DNA from: Apophysomyces variabilis
Taxonomy: Eukaryota > Mucoromycota > Mucoromycetes > Mucorales > Mucoraceae
Assembly (NCBI GenBank): GCA_002749535.1
Contig: MZZL01000395.1
Span: 62,001-126,000, forward strand
Length of the DNA stretch: 64,000 bases
Reading direction: 5' to 3'
Shown here: positions 46,827 through 58,960 of the stretch, piece after piece
How positions within the stretch are numbered: position 1 is the stretch's first letter
Layout of the letters: the number at the start of each line of letters is the position of its first letter
Notes under the pieces: generated by a model
What the model saw: only the letters and a program-made list of their open reading frames with translations
Told to the model about the DNA's origin: nothing
Database searches by the model: none
Made by a program: the position numbers and the translations under genes

Positions 46827-48552
46827 TAGATGTATTAGAGGATTCAGGATTACCCCTGGCTGAAATATAGTTTTGTTTGTAATACAGAGAGCAAATAACT
46901 AGGCAAACCGTTATCTCCAATGTCGAATCATGTTTTATAATAGGCGATGTATTTGTCTGTAAGTCTAGATATATAATAACGCATATAAACGATTAGTTCT
47001 GGTTAACACAAAGACCAAAAACGGCTGTAGAGACACTGATATCATGGTTAAACAAGTTCAACCTGAGGATTATATCAAACTATTTCTCGACAAAAAAGCT
47101 ATCACCCTCTCTGTGGTGTCCGATCTGGCTTTACATTTAAAGACAATGTCAATAAGGTACTATATCAAGGACAACAAGATAGGAGGGGAAAAAAAGTCCA
47201 TAAATGCACGATTAGCTAAATTGGCTATAACTCCATAGTTGGATACGTCGATTTATTGAAGAGCGGGGGATGCAGGTTATTGCTAATGAACTTGCTAGCA
47301 TAAATAATAAAGCTGATAGGTAAGAAGTAAATCAATGGAAGAGACCTGGCTGTTAAAACATTTTGATCTTAGGAGTCAAAAAGATTGCTTGATTGAACTC
47401 GAAATCATAAAGTGTCTTAAATCCATGTTCAATAATGTCGTAAGTTGATTGAAATGTGGTCCTAGCATGATCACTAATAACTGCTCGCAAATTAGTATGG
47501 TATTCAGGAAGCATTGAATGGATCTCATTGCGTCTACAGCCTCATGCTTTCACTGCTATCACCATACGTACCTGCCCGATCAATAGCATGCGATGCTCTT
47601 ACTTTTTTGTGTTATTGTAATGTACCTACGGGTCATTCTACAATTCTGCAGGGGATGGAATTGATGAAGGAATCTGCAAACGGATATGGCCGGTTCGATG
47701 CTTGGCTTCGATCCTTGGAAGCGATTCTCGACCGCAAAGGAGAATTAGGAACAGGCGTAAACAGAGCAATGAAGAATGCTGGCCTTACCGTTGATCCTGA
47801 AAGACGTTTAGGAGAATACGCTGTATGTTTAGGTTTAACAATGACATTTTGTTGATTAATTTCTTTTTCAGCTTGCAAACATTCTCCTAGTCAACGCCAT
47901 TGTCGACCCTGATGTCGTGGAAGATGTCAATGTACGGATAACCTTACGTAATCAACTTCATGAGGGCGGTCTCAATCAGATATTGGACAAAATGAATGCT
48001 TTCAATAACGACATTCTCACCCAGAAAGTTCGCGATTTTAAAGAACTGGAAGAGCTTGACTCTGCGTCTATCTACGGAGGACTAGTCGTAGATACTGAAA
48101 CGGACCCTGAAGATATCCTTGGAAAAATCGTTGCATCAATTAGCGGAACGAGAGCGTTTGGATACCTGAAAAGCACACTTCAACATCTATTGATGATACA
48201 ATGTGGAGCGGAAAAAAGGTACTGTTTTACAAAACAACGCCTTTGTTTATTTACATATTGGATAGGAACCGATACTATCAGCTTATAGAAGCAATTGTTA
48301 GTCAGATAGTTTTGGACCGCAAAGGGATTCCCAACGATTTCTCCAGTTCTTACGGGTTCTCTGTGGATGATTTGTTAGCCAAATTTGCGGAACAAGAGGA
48401 GTTGGAAAATGCCTTGAAGGAAGCAAAGGAGGCAAAGGAGACTGCTTCAAAAGCAATTGAACGCCAAGAACAACTGAAACATCAAGTGGATCTAAAGGCT
48501 GGTAAGCATCTTTTCCGCACTAGAATAATGCAGCACCGTAACCTTTTTCCTT
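46827..48552 (+). repeat. first copy of an exact 1,726-bp direct duplication
   Basis: Identical, as far as I can compare, to 48554-50279 (offset 1727), with a single N at 48553 between them. It contains formin exons 1-6 at 47044-47156, 47239-47319, 47373-47439, 47508-47822, 47872-48218 and 48266-48501. Sequence identity including introns and the lone N suggest two unmerged overlapping contig ends rather than biology. Confidence 0.85.
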
Positions 48553-48553
48553 N

Positions 48554-50279
48554 TAGATGTATTAGAGGATTCAGGATTACCCCTGGCTGAAATATAGTTT
48601 TGTTTGTAATACAGAGAGCAAATAACTAGGCAAACCGTTATCTCCAATGTCGAATCATGTTTTATAATAGGCGATGTATTTGTCTGTAAGTCTAGATATA
48701 TAATAACGCATATAAACGATTAGTTCTGGTTAACACAAAGACCAAAAACGGCTGTAGAGACACTGATATCATGGTTAAACAAGTTCAACCTGAGGATTAT
48801 ATCAAACTATTTCTCGACAAAAAAGCTATCACCCTCTCTGTGGTGTCCGATCTGGCTTTACATTTAAAGACAATGTCAATAAGGTACTATATCAAGGACA
48901 ACAAGATAGGAGGGGAAAAAAAGTCCATAAATGCACGATTAGCTAAATTGGCTATAACTCCATAGTTGGATACGTCGATTTATTGAAGAGCGGGGGATGC
49001 AGGTTATTGCTAATGAACTTGCTAGCATAAATAATAAAGCTGATAGGTAAGAAGTAAATCAATGGAAGAGACCTGGCTGTTAAAACATTTTGATCTTAGG
49101 AGTCAAAAAGATTGCTTGATTGAACTCGAAATCATAAAGTGTCTTAAATCCATGTTCAATAATGTCGTAAGTTGATTGAAATGTGGTCCTAGCATGATCA
49201 CTAATAACTGCTCGCAAATTAGTATGGTATTCAGGAAGCATTGAATGGATCTCATTGCGTCTACAGCCTCATGCTTTCACTGCTATCACCATACGTACCT
49301 GCCCGATCAATAGCATGCGATGCTCTTACTTTTTTGTGTTATTGTAATGTACCTACGGGTCATTCTACAATTCTGCAGGGGATGGAATTGATGAAGGAAT
49401 CTGCAAACGGATATGGCCGGTTCGATGCTTGGCTTCGATCCTTGGAAGCGATTCTCGACCGCAAAGGAGAATTAGGAACAGGCGTAAACAGAGCAATGAA
49501 GAATGCTGGCCTTACCGTTGATCCTGAAAGACGTTTAGGAGAATACGCTGTATGTTTAGGTTTAACAATGACATTTTGTTGATTAATTTCTTTTTCAGCT
49601 TGCAAACATTCTCCTAGTCAACGCCATTGTCGACCCTGATGTCGTGGAAGATGTCAATGTACGGATAACCTTACGTAATCAACTTCATGAGGGCGGTCTC
49701 AATCAGATATTGGACAAAATGAATGCTTTCAATAACGACATTCTCACCCAGAAAGTTCGCGATTTTAAAGAACTGGAAGAGCTTGACTCTGCGTCTATCT
49801 ACGGAGGACTAGTCGTAGATACTGAAACGGACCCTGAAGATATCCTTGGAAAAATCGTTGCATCAATTAGCGGAACGAGAGCGTTTGGATACCTGAAAAG
49901 CACACTTCAACATCTATTGATGATACAATGTGGAGCGGAAAAAAGGTACTGTTTTACAAAACAACGCCTTTGTTTATTTACATATTGGATAGGAACCGAT
50001 ACTATCAGCTTATAGAAGCAATTGTTAGTCAGATAGTTTTGGACCGCAAAGGGATTCCCAACGATTTCTCCAGTTCTTACGGGTTCTCTGTGGATGATTT
50101 GTTAGCCAAATTTGCGGAACAAGAGGAGTTGGAAAATGCCTTGAAGGAAGCAAAGGAGGCAAAGGAGACTGCTTCAAAAGCAATTGAACGCCAAGAACAA
50201 CTGAAACATCAAGTGGATCTAAAGGCTGGTAAGCATCTTTTCCGCACTAGAATAATGCAGCACCGTAACCTTTTTCCTT
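48554..50279 (+). repeat. second copy of the 1,726-bp direct duplication
   Basis: Second member of the pair; it continues directly into the rest of the formin gene, so it was used for the gene model. Confidence 0.85.
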
Positions 50280-53200
50280 TCCAAAAGATGGTCTGGTAGG
50301 CAGGTTACAAGCCGAAAATGAGTCTCTCGAAAATGCTTTAAGTGTGGCTAATCAGACCAATGCAATGTTGCATAAAAAATTGACCGATCTCGAGGCAGAA
50401 TACCAGAGCGTGGTGCAAACAATGGAAGCGCGAACTAAGAGACTGTGTCATATCGTGAGACGGCGAAAAGTATATGGTTCACCTACAGATAAACGCCGTC
50501 GACATCAAACCACAGGCCACAAGCAAAAGGCTGAGCTGGAGTCAAGGACGTGGTCAACAGCAAGAGCCAATGCCGATGCCAAACTGCGAACAATGTCGGT
50601 TAGTAACTGTGCTATTTCTTGCATGATCTAAGTAGCCACTCATCAGTGTTGATATCACAGCAACCTAAAGATTGCGATTTGGCACTAACAAAGGGGGCAG
50701 CCGAGATTTTCAAGCAGTCGCTACGGACAGTCGCACAACCATGTTCGTCTAATACTTTTCGCAGAGTTAGCCAGCCTGAGCCATCGATGAGAAGAGCGAG
50801 AAACGTTCCTCTTTGTTCCCCTAGCATTAGCAAAACCTCGATGCACTCAAAGAGATCGGTTGAGGATGACGCGCTATATACACCCACAAACGATGCTAAT
50901 AGCGCTTCCAGCAGCAGCAAGTCTATCGACCTGAGAAGTCGAGCAATGTCTTTGGCGCTCGATACCGCATCAAGAGAAATGTCGGATCTAACAGAAGTGG
51001 ACGAAGAAGAACAGCAGCAGCCATTATCACCTTCTATCATTGTGGAGACCTCGTCGGTTTTACATCAGAAAGATTTAGACCTTGTTCGAGCATATCAGCA
51101 AACATCCATTCAGCCGGCCCAAGAAGAATATATATCACATCAACCTACAGACATTACTACTACAGCGAAAAATGATGCATTGACCGATACCCCAACACAA
51201 CCCGATAATACCATGCACCATGAAGGCAGTGAAGACTGCAAATCCTCTGCAACAATGGAAGATATTCCGCCCAATTCAGTTTCATCAGAACCAACAGCTC
51301 CTCCCGCACCGCCTCCGCCACCTCCCCCACCTCCCCCGCCGCCTCCACCGCCACCTGCACCACCGGGACTTTTATCAGCCAATAATTCTTCCTCGATATC
51401 GCCAGCACCGCCATCAATGCCGTTTCCCTCCCCATTTACTTCGACTACATTATCAGTGGCAGGGTCTGTAGCATCGGAAAGAGGACTTGCTCCACCTCCA
51501 CTCTTAGCCATGTTGGCCTGGAAACCTAGCGCATTTAAAGCTAAACATCGACTTAAATTCGTGGAGTGGGAAAAAATCAACTACACAAAAATCGAAGATA
51601 CTGTCTGGAACCATATGAAAAATGCAGAAGAGGACTGTACCCAGTCTAATGCTGATGAGATCATGGAGTTCCATCTGGCCAGAGTGGGAATATTTGACGA
51701 CATGGAGAAGACCTTTGCGCAGAGACCTGCGGTACAAATCAAGTCAAAGAGATCTAAAGCACGCATTCATATACTAGAGCCTAAACGAGCATACAATTTA
51801 AGTAAGCAACTACTATCTTAGCTTACCTATACTCAATTGATTTCATAGATATATTTATCACAAGCATTAGCAAAAAGATACCTTTCGCAGAAATAAGGCC
51901 ACGTATCCTTGCCATGGACCCTAATTTTGAAGATGAGCAGATATTGTCAAATCTGCAAAACTTTTTGCCTACACCAGAGGAAATGGGCAAGTTGGCTCCA
52001 TATGCTACAGCATCACCAGAAGAATTACTCGATTTATCGCCTCCTGACATGTATTGCTTGGAGGTAGCGTAAAGCTTTACTTCACGGTAATCAATTACTA
52101 AAAGAATGCTTTGTGGTAGATGATGAAAATAGATCGTTTGAAAGAGCGAATCGACTGTATGCTGTTTAGAGCAGCCTTTTGGGATAGATACCATCAGCTT
52201 CACAAGGTGAGTTCCATTAGCATCTGAAATTGACTATATTTATATTATTATAGCAAATGACCTCCGTCTTTGACGCATCGTTATCTTTGAAAAATGCAAA
52301 GAAGTTCCGCGAACTTTTGCACGTATGTATTTATATCAATGGATTTATCACGAACTTATCTTTAAGTTCTTCTAGCTTATTCTGTTGCTGGGCAACTTTT
52401 TGAATGGGAATACATATCGTGGCGGTGCGTTTGGATTTAAAATTGCAAGCATCAATAAGGTATGTCAGAGGTATATGCACATTTTGATATATTGACGGTA
52501 GATATAGTTAGTAGATACCAAAGGGACGAATACNNNNNNNNNNNNNNNNNNNNNNNNNNNNNNNNNNNNNNNNNNNNNNNNNNNNNNNNNNNNNNNNNNN
52601 NNNNNNNNNNNNNNNNNNNNNNNNNNNNNNNNNNNNNNNNNNNNNNNNNNNNNNNNNNNNNNNNNNNNNNNNNNNNNNNNNNNNNNNNNNNNNNNNNNNN
52701 NNNNNNNNNNNNNNNNNNNNNNNNNNNNNNNNNNNNNNNNNNNNNNNNNNNNNNNNNNNNNNNNNNNNNNNNNNNNNNNNNNNNNNNNNNNNNNNNNNNN
52801 NNNNNNNNNNNNNNNNNNNNNNNNNNNNNNNNNNNNNNNNNNNNNNNNNNNNNNNNNNNNNNNNNNNNNNNNNNNNNNNNNNNNNNNNNNNNNNNNNNNN
52901 NNNNNNNNNNNNNNNNNNNNNNNNNNNNNNNNNNNNNNNNNNNNNNNNNNNNNNNNNNNNNNNNNNNNNNNNNNNNNNNNNNNNNNNNNNNNNNNNNNNN
53001 NNNNNNNNNNNNNNNNNNNNNNNNNNNNNNNNNNNNNNNNNNNNNNNNNNNNNNNNNNNNNNNNNNNNNNNNNNNNNNNNNNNNNNNNNNNNNNNNNNNN
53101 NNNNNNNNNNNNNNNNNNNNNNNNNNNNNNNNNNNNNNNNNNNNNNNNNNNNNNNNNNNNNNNNNNNNNNNNNNNNNNNNNNNNNNNNNNNNNNNNNNNN

Positions 53201-54238
53201 NNNNNNNNNNNNNNNNNNNNNNNNNNNNNNNNNNNNNNNNNNNNNNNNNNNNNNNNNNNNNNNNNNNNNNNNNNNNNNNNNNNNNNNNNNNNNNNNNNNN
53301 NNNNNNNNNNNNNNNNNNNNNNCTACTCTTTTACATTTCCTTGTGGACACCGTCGACAAATATTTTCCTGAAATGAATAGTTTTTTGGAGGAGTTAGAAG
53401 AATGCGGGGAAGCTTACAAAGGTAATTCACTCGTTATCAGGAATGACACTAATAAATAACTAGTGTCAAGAGCAGAGATGGATGCCGAATTCCAAAGTCT
53501 CGAAGCAGGGCTTGACAAGATTGAAGCAGAACTTAAGAATAAGTACTACGATCGTGAACATGACGAAGCCGAAGAGTATCATGATCGTTTTGCTGAAGTA
53601 ATGCGAGAGTTCCATAAGGAAGCTTCAGCTCAGTTTAACCGTGTGTACCTTCTACGTGACAAAACTTCAGAATGCTTTGATGCAGTTGTGCGGTACTACG
53701 GGGAAAATCCTGATACGATCCATACGGACGAATTCTTTGGAATCTTTAAAAAATTCACATCAACCTGGGAGGTATGTTACAAGTATTTGACACTTTGTCT
53801 CTGACTCCGTCATAGAAATGTTGGGTTGACAATAAATTGGCAAACCAAAAGAGAGAATGGCAAGAAAAGCAACCAAAAATGCGCAGACTGGAACGCCGGA
53901 TGCGTGCAAGAAGCGGATTAATTGCCAAATCCAAAGCGGTTGATATTAGCAGCCGTATGTTTTGCCCATTGTATTGAATGTGCATTAATAACCAGTTACT
54001 TATAGATACTAATGGCGGAAATGGCGAATCAGAGAAGACTGTCATGGACAACTTGATGTCGAAGCTGAGAACATATGCCCCTATAGAAGCAAAGGCCAAA
54101 CGCCGAAGGACGAGACGTCAAAGAATGCGGAGTAGCTCGGGTACACGTTACACAGATGCAATTTGTCTACAAGCTGAACGAATGCTCAGAAACGTTCATA
54201 ACTCAGTATCTTGGAATATGGGTTTGGGAGGAGACTGA
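48771..54238 (+). CDS. formin (diaphanous/Bni1-like), with assembly gap in FH2
   Basis: Formins nucleate and elongate unbranched actin filaments at growth tips and septa under Rho control. Exons: 48771-48883, 48966-49046, 49100-49166, 49235-49549, 49599-49945, 49993-50228, 50288-50598, 50661-51801, 51849-52063, 52120-52206, 52254-52322, 52376-52459, the gap 52534-53322, then 53323-53421, 53464-53771, 53816-53954 and 54006-54238. Order of domains: GBD/FH3 (SWIRRFIEERGMQVIAN; LTFLCYCNVPTGHST; ILLVNAIVDPDV), coiled coil (EQEELENALKEAKEAKE), proline-rich FH1 (51297-51370), FH2 (LKFVEWEKINYTKIEDTVW; LGNFLNGNTYRGGAFGFKI) and a C-terminal DAD (MDNLMSKLRTYAP, then basic RRRTRRQRMR). The true N-terminus is probably upstream, because the GBD is incomplete. 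Confidence 0.88.
52534..53322. other. assembly gap (789 N)
   Basis: A run of N inside the FH2-coding part of the formin. Translations spanning it are not informative. Confidence 1.
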
Positions 54239-54639
54239 ACCGTCAGAGCAAAACAATAAAATGACCATGAGGCTCAACTCTATCAACACAATGACGGGTA
54301 ATTACTACGGACAACCAACAGGATGCTCCAGTCCGCACAGATCTAAGCGTCATCTCAAATAAAGATGATATTACTATGGTGCGCCAAACCTATAATCGAC
54401 AATTTTGGTAGCACATTTCCAATGCCTACTACTAAATGAAAAATGCGTCTGCGACAATTCTGCTCCGTTAACATCGTAAATGGGCATATTATCCATCGTT
54501 CTGTCGATCCAGAGATTGTGTTACCATCTTTCCTTATTTATTCGAGAGAAAAAATGAAAATCCTATGGTGCTAAAGGAATAACTCTATCATCTTTTCTTT
54601 CGAGAGACTCGCTCTGGTGCTCAACCGTCGGGCTACAAT
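54239..54639. other. spacer between formin and retroelement
   Basis: Contains the formin 3' region. The 5' terminal repeat of the DIRS element should lie here, but I could not find a match to the inverted repeats near 59 kb. Confidence 0.4.
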
Positions 54640-55659
54640 ATGACAGATGGACATTCTACCTCTTTTCCTTCAACTCAACCTATCGCGACTGACCCTCCAG
54701 AATGGGCGGCTGCGCTTCTGGAACGGGTGGCCGCGCTGGAATCTCGTCCTTATCCAGGACCAGCTACGGCAGGCACTGCTATGGAGGATACTTTCACCAC
54801 TGAGCGGTCTCCTGAAACCGACTTCCAGCCTTATCCTGCGTTCGAACAAGCTCTTCCTGGCTTTAACAAAGATTTTTTTCGCAACCCTTTGCCTGAAGTG
54901 GAACGGCGACGTTTTCTTTCGAACTGCCCTAGAAACGTTGCCCGGGAATATCACCCGCCTACACTCAACAATGTTAACATCAGCCCGGCAGCAAAACGTA
55001 TGGATCACCAACTTTCTGAGATCCAGTTTCGGCTCTCAGGCCTCACTGGCCCACTGGACTACTTCTTACATAAAACATTACGACCTTCTCAAACAGACAT
55101 TATCGAATTCATTAATGTCGTACATGAGTTATTGGTGGACTCTGCGTCCTACATTACCCAACTGCGCGTTGACAGCATGTTCCGAGCCGCCGGTATTCGC
55201 GGCCAGGCGCCCCGACTGGCACACTCGACTACCACACCTCTGTTGGACCCCAAAGCTTTGGTCAACCACATCAACTTGGCCAAACAGCCTCAAAGACTGA
55301 CCAGCGCACGTATAACCGCTATAGAGGAAAGGCGAATTCCTCTCAACGTAACGCAAAGCCTGAGAATGAGAAATGAGACGACACACCACATGACGACAGT
55401 TCCAACAAAGGAAACGATGGCACCAGGAAGGATTTTCAGCGGGGACCCTCTACACGAGACAAGGGAAAACGTCGCGAGACATCCCAGTAGGGGTTCGCCT
55501 CCATCTCTTTCGGTAAGCATGGGACAAACTGACAGACGAACAATGGGTTCGCCAAATCATCCACACTGGTTTCAAGATCCCATTTACTTCACCACCGCCC
55601 ACCACATGTCGTCCGGTATATTCCCAATTTGCAACATTCCTCGCAGGACTATCAGGTAA
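54640..55659 (+). pseudogene. gag-like ORF of DIRS-type retrotransposon A
   Basis: 339 codons are open from the ATG at 54640. The first 250 residues have gag-like character: a predicted helix LLERVAALESRP near the start, then YPAFEQALPGFNKDFFRN, ERRRFLSNCPRNVAREY and LNNVNISPAAKRMDHQL. From about 55400 the frame stops making sense, and the pol start appears in another frame (WDKLTDEQWVRQIIHTGFKI at 55520), so the ORF end at 55659 is an artefact of a frameshift. The gag role is inferred from position before RT. Confidence 0.6.
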
Positions 55660-55857
55660 TCGAGCAAGAAATTTTATCACTACTCTGCAAAAATTGCCAT
55701 CGAACGCGTGCCTGCCGATTTTGTGGGTTTCCGTTCACATCTCTTCACTATTCCCAAGAAGACAGGAGATCTGCGCCCCGTCCTGAATCTCAAATCTCTG
55801 AACCGCTTCGTCCAAACACGGCATTTCAAGACGGAATCACTGAAAACAAGGGTGAAC
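55520..55857 (+). pseudogene. N-terminal pol (RT) fragment of DIRS element A
   Basis: Across three frames one can read WDKLTDEQWVRQIIHTGFKI, then YQVIEQEILSLL, then PADFVGFRSHLFTIPKKTG with RPVLNLKSLNRFVQTRHF and KTESLKT. This is the start of a DIRS-type RT domain. It breaks off within the RT just after the HFKTESLKT segment, close to the left end of the MITE at 55901. Shifts near 55650 and 55690 make it non-functional. Confidence 0.7.
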
Positions 55858-55900
55858 AAAAAAAAAGGTGTACTTGGCGTGTACTTGAGTTTGGTGTACT

Positions 55901-56213
55901 ATGGGAATTACTACGCGCACTAAAAGTTGGTGACCTTGCGCACTAAAAGTTTGGGTCACTTTAGTAGCTTTCCCTTTTCATACGGCGTCGACCAACCATC
56001 GCCGCAGGCTTCTCTAAGGCAATGCCAGCTTTTTATTGCGCGAGCTGGCCTTCACTCGCCATACATGACGCGTCACACTTTAGTGCGCGAGCTGGCCATA
56101 TACTTCCTGTCAGCTTTTAGTGCGCGAGATGACCGTATACTTCATGTTAACTTTTAGTGCGCAAGATGACCATACACTTCATGTTAACTTTTAGTGCGCG
56201 TAGTAATTCCCAT
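55901..56213. mobile_element. MITE-like element with perfect 28-bp terminal inverted repeats
   Basis: The left end 55901-55928 and right end 56186-56213 are perfect reverse complements over 28 bp (left starts ATGGGAATTACTACGCGC). Total length is 313 bp. The right half has four or five subterminal units about 37 bp long, each with TTTTAGTGCGCG followed by AGATGACC or AGCTGGCC (starting near 56031, 56078, 56115, 56151 and 56188). The left end has two GCGCACTAAAAGT units in the opposite orientation. It has no coding capacity. I see no clear target-site duplication. Confidence 0.85.
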
Positions 56214-57836
56214 TCTTAAAAGCGGGGATTATCGAAATATCTCCAACGCAAAACAAACAATTCCTCTCGAATTTCTTTACTGTGCAAGAACCAACGAAGC
56301 GACGCCCGATCCTCGATTGTCAAAAATTGAATCAGTTCGTCCAATGCCAGCATTTCAAAATGGAAGACATTCCCGCATTACGAGACATTATAGAAAAAGG
56401 CGATCTTATGGTAAAATTAGATTTAAAAGATGCTTACGTGGTAATACCCATACACGAAAAATCAAGACCTTTCCTCTCGTTCATGCACCGAAATCAAGTG
56501 TACCAATACCGGTCTCTGGCGTTCGGACTCAGTGTAGCCCCACGAGTGTTTTCAAAATTGATGCGGTAGGCAATCGAACCGCTGAGACAGAAGGGTATCC
56601 GCCTAGTTTATTATCTCGACGACGTGTGCATCTTGGGAAAATCGTTAAAAGAACTAGAGAGAACAACAAACTCAGTGATCGAACACCTATCATCCCTAGG
56701 TTTTCTGATAAATTGGGAAAAAAGCAGTCTAACTCCTTCTCACTGTCAAGAATTCCTAGGGTTCCGGTTCAACTCAAAGACTATGAAGATCGCAGTCCCT
56801 CAAACAAAGATGATAAAGCTACTCACGCGAGTCAGAACAGGCTCAACAGCGGTCAATGGTACGAACTTGCCGATGGATTGCAAGTCTTTTAGGGAAAATG
56901 ACATCAGTGATACCGGCAATAGGCGAGGCATTATTACACATCCGACATCTACAACGCGATCTTGCATACAATCTGACGGGAAAGGGGTCCAAGAATTGGG
57001 ACCGACCATGCCATCTCTCGAAGAAGAGCTACGAAGATCTGGAATGGTGGAAAGAATGGGCCTCTACGAAAAACGGTCTTCCGATTCACCGAACAATACC
57101 GCAAGGTCCCCCAAAAGTGACAATTTATGTAGACGCCTCAGACTCAGGATGGGGCATTGCATCGGAGATGATCCAGACATCGGGACATTGGACTACAACC
57201 GAAAAAGAACATTCAATCAATGTGAGGGAATTAAAAGCGATTTACTTCGCTCTACAGCTACACGCAAGAAACGTAAAAGATTCGACGATAAAAATCTCTT
57301 CAGACAACATAACAGCGTTGAAATACGTGACAAAAGCAGGCGGGACTTCCTCATTGGTCCTTCAAGACCTAGCACTACAGATACAGAAGTTGATCAACGA
57401 CTTTCACATCACGGTAATGTACCAAAACATCCCGGGAGTGGAAAATATACAAGCGGATCGACTCAGTCGAAAGAAAACCCCTCTTTACGAGTGGAAACTC
57501 CCGAGAAAATGGTTCAAAAAGATTCAACAGATATGGGGACGACGGAAGATCGATGCCTTCGCAGCAAGGCACAACACTCAATTGAAGAAGTTCTGGAGTC
57601 TTCATCCAGATCCAGCAGCCTCAGCAACGGATGCTTTTCTCCAGCAGTGGCCCAAGAAGGGTCTATACCTACACTCTCCATGGAAACTGGTGCCGAGGGT
57701 ATTAAGACAATTCCAGACGCAAAAGATAAAGGAAGCAGTCTTAGTGACACCTTATTGGAAGACTCAATTCTGGTACCCGATAATTCTCCAATTGACAAAA
57801 CAACCTCCAATTCTCATGAGGATCAATCGACATTAG
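56214..57836 (+). pseudogene. reverse transcriptase/RNase H of DIRS-type retrotransposon B
   Basis: RT starts abruptly at the MITE border with LKAGIIEISPTQNKQFL and RRPILDCQKLNQFVQCQHF, then LMVKLDLKDAYVVIPIH and the catalytic YYLDDVCILG (near 56610). A TAG stop interrupts it at 56567. Near 56840 the frame shifts to an open 326-codon stretch (56856-57836) with WWKEWASTKNG and a DIRS-type RNase H: VTIYVDASDSGWGIA, then NVRELKAIYFAL, ISSDNITALKY and ENIQADRLSR. Core D, E, D and D residues are present. The element is dead because of the stop and frameshift, but most of it is well preserved. Confidence 0.85.
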
Positions 57837-58960
57837 ACCTTAGACGCTTGGCAATTATTGGTAAACACAGAGAACAACTTGGTCTGGGGTCAGATGTAAC
57901 AGCTTTCTTGGGGAAACACACAAGAAAACGGACAGTCGAAGTTCATAATAGAGCGTGGAAAGCCTGGGCAACTTGGTGCAAATCTAAAAACTCGCAAACT
58001 GATCCCAAGGAATACAATCCTCGTTTCGTCGTGCAATTCCTAATGGAACACCAACATTTATCACACCAGTATCTGAAAGTAGTCAGAGCCGCCATCGCCT
58101 CGGTCTACAGAGTGCTCCATGGGGACAAACCATCGATAGCAAGTCACCACTTGATACAAGATTTCTTTGCGGCAAAACAACGATCAGAAATAAAAATTCC
58201 CACCCGACAACAATTAGAAACTTGGGACGTCTCTATCATTACGGATTACATCGAAAATACATTCCCCGACAAATAAACTTTGCCTCTCGATAAACTACAA
58301 CAAAAGACCATCATTCTTTTATGCCTCGCGACGATGTGGCGACCACATTCCGACATTGGCACTCTTCAGTTCCGAGACGTACATTTCACTAAAAACGGAC
58401 GCGGGAGAGATTTCAGGCGTTACGCTTTTTATAGGCGCGCCAAAGGAATCCCAGATAAAACACTCACGATTCGGTCCCATCTCCAACGAAGCACTGTGTC
58501 CCATCCGAGCATTGCAAATATTCATAGAGAAAACAGCTCATTTGCGCAAAAAACTTCCAGAAGATCACACACTCTTTCTCGCCTACCTTGTTGGAACCTC
58601 GGAGCACAAGATCGATTAGCCCAGTCACGGTAGCAGGATTTGTTAGGGGAATGATGGCAGCAGCAGGCATTGACACGGAGGTTTTTTCACCACATTCTAT
58701 CCGTGCCGCTTCCAGTATAAAGGCGGTCGAATCTGGACATGGAAAAGATCAAGTGAAACTACATGCGAACTGGAGCCTTCACTGAGACACTTTTGAAAAA
58801 CACTACTTCAAGCCGGTCCATAGAACTAGTGCAAGCTCCAAGATTTTGGCATCAATTTTTTCTTCACCTACGGAAAAGAGTACCACATCGGGATTCGGAG
58901 TGGAGTTAACCAGGGTTGGAGTAGGAACGAAATGTAATCCTACGGTTGACGGAACGAAGA
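57770..58960 (+). pseudogene. tyrosine recombinase of DIRS-type retrotransposon B
   Basis: It overlaps the end of the RNase H frame, as usual in DIRS elements. The N-terminal core-binding part reads VHNRAWKAWATWC and QYLKVVRAAIASVYRVLHG. After a TAA at 58274 the catalytic domain follows with LCLATMWRPHSDIGTLQ (first Arg), a frameshift near 58400, FGPISNEALCPIRALQ, a stop at 58618, PHSIRAASS (the H-x-x-R pair) and, after another stop, TFEKHYFKP with the likely nucleophilic Tyr. In an intact element this enzyme would integrate circular DNA without target duplication. Confidence 0.8.

Noticed and set aside
48201..48590. Frame reading through the N at 48553 into the repeat start
   Set aside because: It crosses an artificial contig join, so the C-terminal part of this translation is not real.
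51140..51580. Minus-strand Gly-rich ORF
   Set aside because: It is the antisense shadow of the proline-rich FH1 region of the formin.
52462..53376. Long ORFs spanning the N gap on both strands
   Set aside because: They exist only because N codons are not stops.
54647..55300. 217-codon ORF overlapping the gag-like ORF
   Set aside because: Alternative frame of the same sequence; composition fits a shadow and the first frame has the gag-like segments.
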